NCBI GenBank assembly: GCA_019633425.1
Contig: WSUB01000010.1
Coordinates: 62,001-126,000, forward strand
Direction: 5' to 3'
Origin: Tulasnella sp. 424
Lineage: Eukaryota > Basidiomycota > Agaricomycetes > Cantharellales > Tulasnellaceae
Length of the DNA: 64,000 nt
A model generated the notes under the pieces. It ran no database searches and was not told the origin of the DNA. It saw only the letters and a program-made list of their open reading frames with translations. Of the stretch, positions 22,804 through 33,800 are shown piece by piece. The first letter of the stretch is position 1, and every line of letters starts with the position of its first letter. A program made the position numbers and the translations under genes.

Positions 22804-23513
22804 CTACGCTACAAGCCTGCGCTCGCAGCCGGTATCATTGTGTGTGTCTCGACAAGGGATGGAACAGTAGTGTTGCCCGCATTTTTGGCAAGTGTATAAG
22901 CCCCAGTATCCACATACTTGACAGAAAACTCGTGCTGGGTGCTTCGGTGGTGGTGCTACGGCAGTGAGATAGTTGGGCCCGGGGTCGTCTTCCAGGTGCT
23001 GCATTGTGATCCAGAGTATGCATGGTCAATATGCGATTCCTCAGATCGCAGGAATAGCCAATTGACACACAGCTTCCTCGACTAATGTGTTGAAATTCTT
23101 TCGGTAGAGCAAGATCGCCCTAACAGCCGCGGTTGACCTCTTTCTTTGCTTCCCATCGTTACGCAGGCTGATGGTTTCTCGAGATCGGTCCGTTGGTCGG
23201 CCAGAAATCTCCTCGCCTTCTAAAGCGCCAGTTAGAGACTCCCTCGGTTCGGCATAGTTCGATTTCTGTCAAAATCTCTCGATGAGTATTAAAACGAATA
23301 GAGGAGGCTCTATCCCCCACCTCCAGCTCTTCCAATCTTCTCTTTGTCCTTTTGGTGACGATCTCAGGATCAATCTGGACACCAGACGGACCTGCAACAC
23401 CTTGCTGCTGCGCCTGGCGGGCAGCTGTTTCATTCAAACGGAACTCATTCAATCCTTCAGACCGACAGTAGTGCTGGAAGCGTCTTACGTTGCTTTCGCG
23501 ATGGCTTGGACAT
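22804..23513 (-). CDS. VPS71: Vps71/ZNHIT1-like zf-HIT subunit of the SWR1 complex
   Basis: SWR1 exchanges histone H2A for H2A.Z; Vps71 (ZNHIT1) bridges the Arp6 module. The first exon is tiny (MSKPSRKQ at 23513) and splices to PARQAQQQGV, then KRTKRRLEELE. Later exons give SLRNDGKQRKRSTAAVRAI, LLYRKNFNTLVEEA and HLEDDPGPNYLTAVAPPPK, the last being the conserved segment before the finger. The zf-HIT module follows: FCQVCGYWGLYTCQKCGQHY, CSIPC, H and C, matching the Cys/His spacing. The stop is at 22804. It diverges from the methionyl-tRNA synthetase (148 bp between starts) and converges tightly on SWD2. Confidence 0.9.
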
Positions 23514-23661
23514 TGGTGAAGATTACAGTGGGATATGTGATCTTACAGAAGTTTCCGCTATCGGTGACTTTGCACAAGAGTCAGCCGTGTCCCTCGGATC
23601 ATCTTGAGCCACTCACCGTCCCCCCATTTGACGTATATTCATCTGAGTAGTAGATCCAGCG
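23514..23661. promoter_or_regulatory. 148-bp bidirectional promoter, VPS71 and MES1
   Basis: Intervening DNA between the start codons of the zf-HIT subunit and the methionyl-tRNA synthetase. It must carry both promoters; no specific element recognised. Confidence 0.5.
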
Positions 23662-26498
23662 ATGGCTCAGAAAATCAATCCTGCTCCGGGCATCTTTATG
23701 AATCTGCCTAAGGAGGGCGAGCCAATGTGAGTGGTGTCCTTCACCCGACATTCAAGTTTATCTCCCGTGACATCACCCCCTTTCGCTCAGACTTCCGGAA
23801 CCCGGCGAGGAAAACATTCTCATCACTTCCGCTCTTCCCTATTGCAACAATGTTCCGCATCTCGGTGGGTTCTGACAACCCAAAGGGCTTGTGAGTCGCT
23901 TACCAAACCTCAATGTTAACAAGGCAATATCATTGGCAGTACCCTCAGTGCCGACGTATTTGCCAGGCAAGTATTTTTAATTCTAGCTTTTGGTATGCAT
24001 ACTGACCGACCATATAACACTAGATACAATCGTATGTCCCTAGATGGTAGAGCGGATTAGCCGCTTACCCCTGTTGCCCATGCGTAGGCACTCGCAACCG
24101 ACGAACTCTTTACGTTTGCGGAACGGACGAGTATGGAACGGCGACTGAGACACAAGCACTGAAAGAGGGGATCACCCCGCAAGCATTGTGCGACAAGTAT
24201 TATGCGTTGCACAAGGAGACGTACCAGTGGTTTGATATTGGGTGAGACGATCCATGCATTATTTCAAGCCTTGGATTCTTATAGAATGCTCCTTAGCTTC
24301 GACCACTTTGGAAGGACTTCTACTCCGGCTCAGACAGAGTATGTCGTCGCTCCCGCTTCCTCAAAGCGACAGTAAGGGCCGACTTAAATCGCTATCGATA
24401 GGATCTGTCAAGAAGTTTATCTCAACTTAAAAGATCACAATCTGCTAGAGAAGCAAACGAAAGAACAAACCTACTGCGAAGGTTGCGCAAAGTGAGGCGT
24501 GAGGACACGTCCAATAGACAAGACCCCCCACTAAACTTGTCCCAGGTTCCTGGCAGACCGTTTCGTCGAGGGTACCTGCCCAAACTGCGGATACGATGAC
24601 GCTCGTGGAGATCAATGCGACGCCTGCTCTAGAACCCTCGACCCCACTGACCTCATCAATCCTCGCTGCTTGGTCGACAAGTCGCACAAGATCACCACGA
24701 AATCGACATCTCACATGTACGTCAAGCTGGATGAAATTCAACCCCGTTTAGAAGAGTGGATCAAAAGGAGTTGGAAGGAAGGAAAGTGGAGCCCAAATGC
24801 CACTATCAACGCGGATGGAGAAATCGTCGATGCTCGAGTAAAAGCGGGGTTAAGGCCAAGCCCCCTTACCCGAGATTTGCAGTGGGGCGTGCCTGTCCCA
24901 GTAAGGGAAGGAGAGGTCAGCGACGGAATGGAAAAGAAAGTGCTCTGTGAGTAACGAAAGTCTCGTGCAATCCGCCTCCCATCATTCTTATCGCTTAAAC
25001 CCCCTAGACGTATGGGTGCGTTGAAGGCGATTCTCGTGTCCAGAACGACAAAAAAACTGACCACCGTCGACTCTCTAGTTCGACGCCCCCTTCGGCTACC
25101 CCAGTATCACTGCCAACTATACGCCAGAATGGAAAAGGTGGTGGTTCGATCATAAAAACGTCCGCCTTTTCCAGTTCATGGGGAAGGACAACGTATACTT
25201 CCACACAGTATTCTGGCCAAGCATTTTACTGGGAGATGGACGAGATTGGACGACGTTACACCATCTGTCAACAACAGGTAAGTATCATCTCCTATCTGTG
25301 AGAGTAATCTCGACTAATGGGCACCCTGCTTATCCCGGCAAGAGTACCTCCAGTACGAGTCTGGTAAATTCTCCAAATCTCGCAACGTTGGAGTTTTCGG
25401 ACCAGGCGCTAGAGAGACGGGCGTACCTGCGTCAGTATGGAGATATTATCTCCTTTCTACACGACCTGAAAACCAGGATTCAGTGTTTTCGTGGGGCGAA
25501 TTTGTAAGCACCTCGTTCACGCAGCCTGTGAATGTTTCTGACACCGTCTGTCGTAACAGATCGCCGCTAACAACAACATTCTCCTAAACAAGTGCGTATG
25601 ATTCCTCTTTTTCCATTACTGCTACTGAAACTATCGGGATAGCTTTGGAAACTTCGTGAATCGTGTAGTCCGCTTCATTCACGCCAAGTTCGATGGTGTA
25701 CTTCCAGATGGTGGTGACGAGTCTGGACCGTACGCTGCAGACACAGACCCACAAGATCCAAATAACCCCGATCCTACATTTGTTTCTGAAGTCAATCAAC
25801 TCCTATCCGAGTACGTTTCTGCCATGGAATCAGTTCGCCTCCGCCTCGCCCTCCAGCACGTCATGGCCATCTCCGCTCGTGGCAATGTCTACCTTCAACG
25901 AAGCAACCTCGGAAACGCCCTCCTTGCGGAGCACCCCAAACTGTGTGCCCAGACCCTCGCTCGAGCACTGAATCTGATTTACGCATTGAGTGCGTTGATC
26001 CACCCCTTCATGCCAGCAACGTCACGGGAGATTCTGGAGCAGATAAATGCTCCTCCTAGAACCGTCCCTTTGGTGCTTTCTCATGATATTCTTGCTGGTC
26101 ATACCCTGGGCAGGCCTGGATACTTGTTCACAAAGATCGACGACGCCAAAGCAGACGAGTGGAGACTCCGGTTCGGCGGAAACCAGGCTGTAGCAGCCAC
26201 CAGTGCGACCAAGGAGGCGGGCAAGAAGAAGGGCGGGAAGAAAGAAAAGAGCGGGGCTGCTGCTTCATCCGCCCCCAAGTTCCCTGAAGAGCTGAAGACC
26301 GAAGAAATCCGGGAGGTAGAAGCCCAGATCAAGACCCAAGGCGACACGGTGCGTCAACTAAAGGAGAAGCAGAAGTCCGGTCAAGAGGGAGAGAAACCAA
26401 GCATCGACGACGTCGAGATCGCTGTGGCCGAACTCTTACGCTTGAAAAGCCATCTCGCGGAGTTTCAGCAAAAAGAGCTGGAGAAGGCGAAAGCGTGA
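23662..26498 (+). CDS. MES1: Cytosolic methionyl-tRNA synthetase with C-terminal WHEP domain
   Basis: Class I synthetase that charges tRNA-Met. It starts at 23662 ([16 protein letters not shown]). [19 protein letters not shown] is the HIGH-type motif region, followed by [28 protein letters not shown], the zinc-knuckle domain ([24 protein letters not shown]), [25 protein letters not shown] and the KMSKS-type loop [12 protein letters not shown] (about 25355-25390). The anticodon-binding helical domain fills the long last exon (25640-26100). After a Lys/Gly-rich linker ([10 protein letters not shown]) comes a WHEP-like helix pair ([20 protein letters not shown] to [11 protein letters not shown]). 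A C-terminal WHEP is known in animal MetRS and other synthetases; its role here would be tRNA or protein contact. No mitochondrial leader, so the cytosolic form. About nine introns, mostly in the 5' half. Confidence 0.96.
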
Positions 26499-27667
26499 TC
26501 GTGATAGGTTTCTGTTCGTCTTGTAGCAAACAATAGTGTATCAGCGATTGAATCAATCTGTCTGTTGTTCGGGTGTCTAGACGATCTAGCATATGTTCGA
26601 GGTGGCATCTGGCGATGCAATCCAGCGCAGATTTCCTCCACTCATCGCGTATTTTGGAGTAAATTGATATCCCTCGATTGCTATTTTATGCGCTTGGAAC
26701 CATATGTGTCCCATGACGACTGAAACAGCGGTGAAAAGTTCTGAGGCCCACCTCTCAGTGATGGCGGATGTTCTTACCAATGATCATTCATGAAAACCCC
26801 TCGCAGGTACTCCAATGTATGAGGTCTACAGAAGTTTCCTATTTTAGATTCTCGTTGATCGCACATTGAGTGGAAGCTTCGGGAACTAGTGAAGGAGCCA
26901 GGACCTACGACATCCTCGAAAAGGCTCTGACCTATTAAATCGGTTTCCTTGTCAATGCGTGTTCGGGGCTAACGATATATGCACGTCACAGGCAAGACTG
27001 ATATAAACTATTGCCAGCTACCGGCATTTCAAGTCTTTCAAACCTCCGGTGGCGTCTTGGCGCAAACATGCAAAGCACGCGCGTGGGATGCGCGGCTCAC
27101 GCTTCAAAAGTCCAGCATACAATAAGGGTCCCATCGCAATGACCCGCATTTAGACAAGGTTCAGGTCTTCGAACTGCTGTGGATTCTGTCTCTGGGTGTC
27201 TTGGCCCTGGTATGTATTTATGAGATGCGACCAGAGGGTTATCGTGGACGTTGCAAAGGCGTTGAGAAGCTTGGCAACGGCGGTTGCTCTCCACATCCGA
27301 GGGCCCCGCCACTTGAGGCTTTGTGTTCGAGAGTCCTTTCTCTTCACTTCCTCCCTCCTCTCTCTTCCCCTCTTCAGCTTTATTTTCAAGGAGCCTTGAC
27401 GGCAGGGACGCTTGGCCGTTCAGTTTACTTTCTTTTTGAGCGCTATTGACTTGGTGCTCGCTATTCTTTCTGTGAGTGGTTGCGCCGGTCCAGATTACAA
27501 TGGCTAATACTGACCTCTGGTCCCGTGCGCAGCCTTTGATTTACATTCATTTCAATATTTCTTTCCATCTTTTCGTGAGTCTTGCAGCTTGCTGGCTGAC
27601 TTCAGAGTTGCGCCAGCTGACGGTCTCTGGCGCATTGGCTAGACTTCTTTCCTTTCTCGCCCTGAAG
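26499..27667. other. Intergenic, 1.2 kb, no gene seen
   Basis: Holds the 3' UTR of MES1 and the promoter region of the seven-TM gene. Open frames are short and unlike any protein I know. The region from about 27300 to 27680 is pyrimidine-rich on the plus strand and probably contains the 5' UTR. No tRNA or repeat was seen. Confidence 0.5.
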
Positions 27668-30468
27668 ATGTTTCGCCTCAAGCACATTTGGACCGTGTTC
27701 CCTCTCCCTGCTCAGATAAAACTAGTGGTGGGTGCCGATAGGATAGCGTTAAGAGAGCCTGTCGTATCGTTACTGAAACCTTGGTGCCGTCAATCCAGTG
27801 GAATCGTTTGACATCTTCCCGCCTCGCCACTTTCTACTTCATTCTTACCGTCACCCACTGTCTGGTTCAAGTTGGCCTCCAGTTCACAGCACATCAAGCC
27901 AATCATAGTGCTGCTACTCTGCTCAACGATCTCGTTAACGCAGCCGGCTTACAGTCTCGCAACTTCACCCTCTACGACCCTGACAGGAAGATCCTTGAAA
28001 GCTGCTGGGGTATCCCTCGCGAGGGCAGCGGCGAAACTTGCATAACGCTATGGGCTGCAACTGGCGAACTCATGCCCTCCCAGGCCGCCTTCGACGATGA
28101 TGAATTAACCAGCACCCCAGCCAGGGCATCCAGTAAGTCGTTTCCTGTCACCGTACACTTGCAATACTAAGCATCGTGAAGGTTCCATGATCACAACGAC
28201 TTCGGCAGGGTCTCCCGTCGCAACGTCTTCGGTTGCGCAGTCAACTCAGGTGGTACCCGTTTTGTCAAGCACTACGCCACTGGCCCAGCCAACCTCTGGT
28301 AGCACTTCAACGGTATCGGCAATCTCATCCAGCAGTATTCCATTAGTTCAGCCCACTCAACGCGTCGAGCAGCCTGATGATGACGGTGACGAGTCCGACG
28401 ACGAAGGTTCTGAGGATGGAGATGATGACTCCGATTCCGACGACGACGAATCCACACCAGCTCCGGGTATAGTCGGAAAAAGGGCTGCTGCTGCGGCACG
28501 CTTCCCCTTTCACCAGGTCTACCGTCGTCAAACCAACGTCACGAGCGCGGTTCGAGCAGTTGGAATATCCCCTATCCCAGAGCCTACAGACAACACTACC
28601 ATCGCAAGCCTCCAAGTCGTTGGATTGGTTGGTTCCGGTCCTGTCACCCTTAGCCGTGAATGCGTGTCAGTTCTTCGATGGCCTCTGCAGACGTACGTGC
28701 AACAATAACCCGCATTGGCGCTCAGACGGTCGCTGACATAAACTGCTCTTCTTCCGGATGCAGACTTCGTGATACTCAACGCGAAGACATCGTTTTCGTT
28801 TGCTTCCAGTTTTGGGTGCTGGGCATGAGTTTTGTCGCTCTCCTCAACGAGTCCATCCCACACATTATTGCCGCTCTCTTGACGCACGTCCTAGCCACGA
28901 TGTGGTCTGGATTTCAGGTGCGTTGGGCGTTGCGCTGAACAGATCATTACGGAGACGCTGACGAAACTGTACTTAATCAGCTGGCAAACACACGAAGCTT
29001 CCGTAGCAGCTTCCTCACGCTGACTGTAAATGGTGCATGCAAGGGAGTGAATTTGTTGCCCACATACTGGATGTCCCGCGGCGGAGCTGAGGTGAGGATC
29101 CGCGAGAATGTCTTGAGACAAGCTCGAAATTGAGATAGACGTCCGAATAGATCTCGATCCTGGCCCTGAATTGTGTCGCACTGCTGGTCAGCGCACTGCT
29201 CTCCTGGAAGATAATCAAGGTTTGTATTGGCAAACCCAAATTTCTCTGCTTCCGCTCATCTTGGAGGGTGCTTTGTACAGGTCTTCGGTTGGGCAACATT
29301 CCGAAGGATTGGAGCAGACCGCAAGATCAATGGCATCTACACCATCGTTCTTCTGATGACCGTATTCCTTCAGCTGTAAGTACGGTGTCTTGGCTATATG
29401 ATCGCAGGCATCGCTGACACCATTTTGTAGCTCCTTGTTCTTCATCGTCACGACCATGGCTCTCTGGATCGATCAGCTTTGCTTCGGCGCAATCGGAAAG
29501 TTCTCTTCCCATATGATGGTATACCGAGCCATCGACATCATTATCTTTATCGTGAGTTGTTGCAATCACAAATCTCAGCAGAAAATTCAGCCCCATTTTT
29601 CCCTTAGATGTTGATTCCTTGGCTGGCTTTCGGGTGGTTTGGAGTGCGACGGGAAAGTAAGAAGATGATGTACGCGTTCTTCGGGATCTCGATCTTCCTC
29701 CTTGGCCAGTGGGCGTCGTCGTTCGGCAGCTCAGCCTGGAAGCTTACGTTTGTCAACTGGTACGTGCTGATTTGAGAACGGATGCAACAGCCAACTGACG
29801 AGAAATCCTATGTAGGACTTTCTTTGCAATCATGAGCGTCGTTGCGGCGGGTTTAACAGTCGGTGTTGTGATCTTTGGCGTGATCTGCTTCCGCAACTTC
29901 GGCGAGGGCTTGGGAAATTATTGTGAGTTTGTGTTTTTCTTTCCGCCTTCCCTCACACCAACCATTACCGTTTGCACATCTAGTGAAAACCGAGGAAGAC
30001 CTAACTGGCGAGGACTTTGAGCGGATCACCAAAGGCGACCTTGAACGCATGGGTGGAGATAGGTCATCAACTGGATCCTTCATGGACGAGAAGATTGCCT
30101 TCCCCGCTCCAGCCAGTGTCGTGCCAGCCTTCTACACTCCGTTTGGCGCAGTCGATCGTGACCCAGTCCCCGTTCAACATATGACGCTCCGTGACTTTGC
30201 GCCTACGGCGATGGTCAGTGGCCCGAAGCCCCGATCCAAGACCAACTCGCCTCCTCCTCAACTCGCGTCGCCGGAGCGTGTCCTCGTCGGTCCAGCTCGA
30301 CGCAACTCCGGTGCTTCGTCAAACTTCAGCCGTAACTCAGACTCAGACCCCTTTTATCTCGCTGAAAAGCTTTCCTACAATGCTCCACGCCCTCAGCAGA
30401 ATTCGTCGCGTTGGAGCAAGGACTCTTCGAATGACCGAGGTTCATGGAAACGCTGGCTGATCGAATAA
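27668..30468 (+). CDS. Orphan seven-transmembrane protein with signal-like N-terminus and Ser/Thr-rich acidic ectodomain
   Basis: The start at 27668 (MFRLKHIWTVF) joins through an intron to a hydrophobic stretch (LATFYFILTVTHCLVQV), a likely signal peptide or anchor. A ~300-residue extracellular-looking part follows with N-glycosylation sequons (NHS, NFT, NVT, NTT), a Ser/Thr-rich linker and an Asp/Glu block (28374-28455), then dibasic sites KR (28478-28483) and RR (28523-28528). Seven hydrophobic helices follow between about 28790 and 29920 (IVFVCFQFWVLGMSFVALL; IIAALLTHVLATMW; ALNCVALLVSALLSW; IVLLMTVFLQLSLFFIVTT; IIIFIMLIPWLAFGWFGV; FGISIFLLGQW; IMSVVAAGLTVGVVIFGVI). The ~180-residue tail is Ser/Pro-rich and probably cytosolic. 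I recall similar uncharacterised proteins in Agaricomycetes but know no function. Receptor-like topology is visible; ligand or G-protein coupling is not. About nine introns; the first exon is the least certain. Confidence 0.75.
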
Positions 30469-30806
30469 ACCGGGTACTCCTGGCGCTGCAAGGCTTCAAC
30501 TGTATACCAATTTTTCTAGGTTGCTTTTTTATCGTGTATGTAAAACAGACCCAGAATAAGACAGAGTGTTTGCGGGAAAGTCCGAGAACAAAGAAGGATG
30601 CGAGACAACAAATGCTGTGTAATGATGGCGAAGAATGCAAGGTTACAATAAGGCATGTGCGGGGTGCGTGAATGTGAGGGACAGGAATCAAACAAAGACG
30701 TATAAGAAAAGAAGAAGAGTTAAAGCAAGACGACATCATGGTGAATGAGAACAAGATTATTTACTGCAACGGGCATGACCCTGGTGGTATTTGATGGATA
30801 TTCGCG
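30469..30806. other. Convergent 3' region, 7-TM gene and SSK2
   Basis: 338 bp between two stop codons, A-rich on the plus strand, with nothing coding seen. It should hold both 3' UTRs. Confidence 0.5.
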
Positions 30807-33800
30807 TCACAAATCCTCAGGTGCTGAAAGAGCTTCAGAGAAGGGTCCAGGAGGGGAGATGAGACCAGTATCGTATATCTTCTCGCGAGTACCCGGCGAC
30901 ATTGCTTTAGCAGCATCAGACGCCATCTCGCTAAACTCGGTCCGGACGCTGGAATTAACCAGAGAAGGTGTTGGTGGAAGGTCCGTGGGGTGATCTTCCT
31001 CGAAACTCCGCAACTCTTCTCTAAAGTCGATCATCCAAGGATGCTCGTAAAGTTCAACGGCAGTAGGACGTTTCATTCCGTCGATGCTTAAGCATTGGCG
31101 GATAAAGTCGATACCCATGCTACTGAGTTGACCTGGTTCGGGAAGTGGCGGGTGTTGTGTGGCAATGCCGATATGGAACATGATAGCCCTGTAATCAGGT
31201 ACCGCTGTTAGGTCAAAAGTGACGAATGGTTGGACCAAATGTAATTCTCACCATTCGTTGTCAAGATTGCTCCATGGCTTCCGTCCCGTTACCATCTCAA
31301 GTACGACGCATCCCATCGACCAGATGTCCATGGCGCCTTTACGACTGCGACGGTCGCTCTTGATGACTTCGGGTGACATGTACATCGGTGTGCCAGTCAA
31401 GCTGTTCATGGGCATGCCGGGGGGCCCGGGCGGGCCCGAAGGTGCAGAAGGCACAGGCATATACAGGGAACGGCCAATCGCCAACGACCCTTTGGTCTTG
31501 GTAAGGATCTTTGCGGCACCGAAGTCGACCAGCTTAAGGATGCCATTGTGGTCTAGGAGGATATCTACGGCAAGGATAATCAACAAATGCGAAGCTTATA
31601 AAGATGCCATAATGTACTCACTATCAGGTTTGATGTCTCGGTGTACAACGCCCATGGAGTGGAGATACATAAGACCTTCCAGCATTTGCATGGTGTATAT
31701 CTTGACGACCGTCTCATCTTCGATTCGTCCGGATTCCAGAAGCTGGGTCAAAGTACCACCGGAGCAGTACTCTTCGAAGATGTAAACCTTGTCGCGGTGG
31801 ACTTCCAAGCCGTAGTACTGCACGATGTTCGGATGCTCCAGTATCTCCATCACCGCAAGTTCGTCCTTTACTTGCTGGTAGAGAGTTGAGAGGCTTGTAG
31901 AGTTCTTGAATCGGATTTCCTTCGCAGCCATAACATTACCGGTTTCAAGGTTCATCGCCAGATACACGGAGCCAAAGGCGCCAGCAGCAATGAAACGACC
32001 CTGCTGCCATCTGATCTGGGTCTTGGAGGCCGTCGACGCCAAGAACGCTAGCGTGTCGTCTTCGACCGTTTCGTTCATCAAGACACGACCAGCGATGTGT
32101 TGTTCGACGTCAATCGCCTCACGAGCCTTGTCGGTTTCCTGGAGCCCACGCATGACGCGATCGAAGAATCCACGGACGCTTCGATCTGTCGTAGCGAAGA
32201 GGCTTCCTTCAGTGCCATCCTGGGGATCGTCTGTCTCTCCGAGCCTGATGCTCCCTCCACCTTCGTCAAACCGAACACTCTCCTCCTTCTGCCGCTCTTT
32301 CTCCTTCTCCCGCTCCTCGTAACTTGACCGAGCGCCGAGGATATCGAAGTGACTGACTAGAAGAGTCATACAGCTGGCAACCTTTTGCTGAAGGGTCTTG
32401 AAGTCCTCCTCTGATAGCTGGAGAATGTTCGTGCCCCTCGTGCGGACCATGGCAAATTCGAGCGCGTTGACGGCCCAACGGAAGGTCTTCCGGTCCGAAG
32501 GATCGCAATCATCGCAAATGAATGCTACCCACGAGATAGACAGCTTAGTGAGGAGCCTGCTCAAGCGAAGTTGGCCCGTATGATCCGTCGACCGAAGAGC
32601 GGCTTGACCATGTTCCGAAGCGTACATGAACCAATTCTCGGTAACCTCCTGAGCGCCAGGAACGCTGGCCAGAATTTCCTTGACTTCGTGCACAGAATCG
32701 ACGATGACCTCGGCCAACTTTTGAGTCGCTCTGGCGATCTTCTTCAACTCTCGATTAACGGGCGGTAAATGAGCCTGCTGTTCCGAAATGACTTGCAGCG
32801 GAGGCTCGAATTCTTCGTCCTCTTCTAATTCCTCATCCTCGTCCACGAAATAGGCCGCGAATTTCTGTTTCGCGAGGGGGAGCCTGGCCGCACTGGAGGC
32901 AATCAGTCGGGCTCGGTTGTCTTCCATGTCCAGTTGAACTTCCGGCATGGACAAGACGAGAACGACTCCACTCCAGACAAAGTTGTCCTGCGGCGTGATG
33001 ACCAAGAGGTATTGGCCTTCGTCGGTATCCGCATATTCCTCGCTGTCCAAGCCATCCTCGCTTTCCTCTGGAGCTGGGAGGTTGAGGTTGGCTGGATTAC
33101 GTCGCTGAGTGCGGAACGCTCGCCAAAGCATCTGGCGAACGGAATCGGGGGAGTTGTAGAGGCTGGGGTCTCCAATGATATAGATGCCCTGCGACTCGTA
33201 ATACTCGGTGTAGACCAAGAAGTGCTCCGTTCCGACCAAGCCGTTGACGAACTCGGTAGTTGCCACGCCGTCTAGAGTGTACTCTGCCGAGTTACCGAAC
33301 CGACTTAGCAGGAGCCTGAACAGAAACGGAGGATTTGACTCGTAAGCACTGTTTCCCAACACAGACGATATGCAAACCCACCTCGAGTACCGCTGTAGCT
33401 TCCGATGTCTCAACCTTACGCCTTCGAGAACCTTCGAGAACCATCGAATCTTATCCTCGGCGGTGCCTTCCTGCAACTTGTTGTTGTTTCGTCCACTGTC
33501 TGCCATGGATTTCGGGGGCATGTTCGCCGACCGTCCGTTCGCTATGGCGTATGCGGGGAACTTGATCTGGCCTTGAAACGAAGATATGACGCGAAGGATC
33601 AACTTGTTGGTTAGAGAGCTGCAAGGAAGAAAACCCAACAGCGTCAAGGTCAGTCGCACGGAAATGCCCCTCCCCTTTCAACGAAAAAAAAAGCCCGTAC
33701 CAGACGTGTTCAGCAACAAGTAGTCCACCACCCTTGGTAGCAATTGTAACCTCCTCCAAAATACGCCACTGCGTTTCCAACAACTCCGTCTCCTTGAAAT

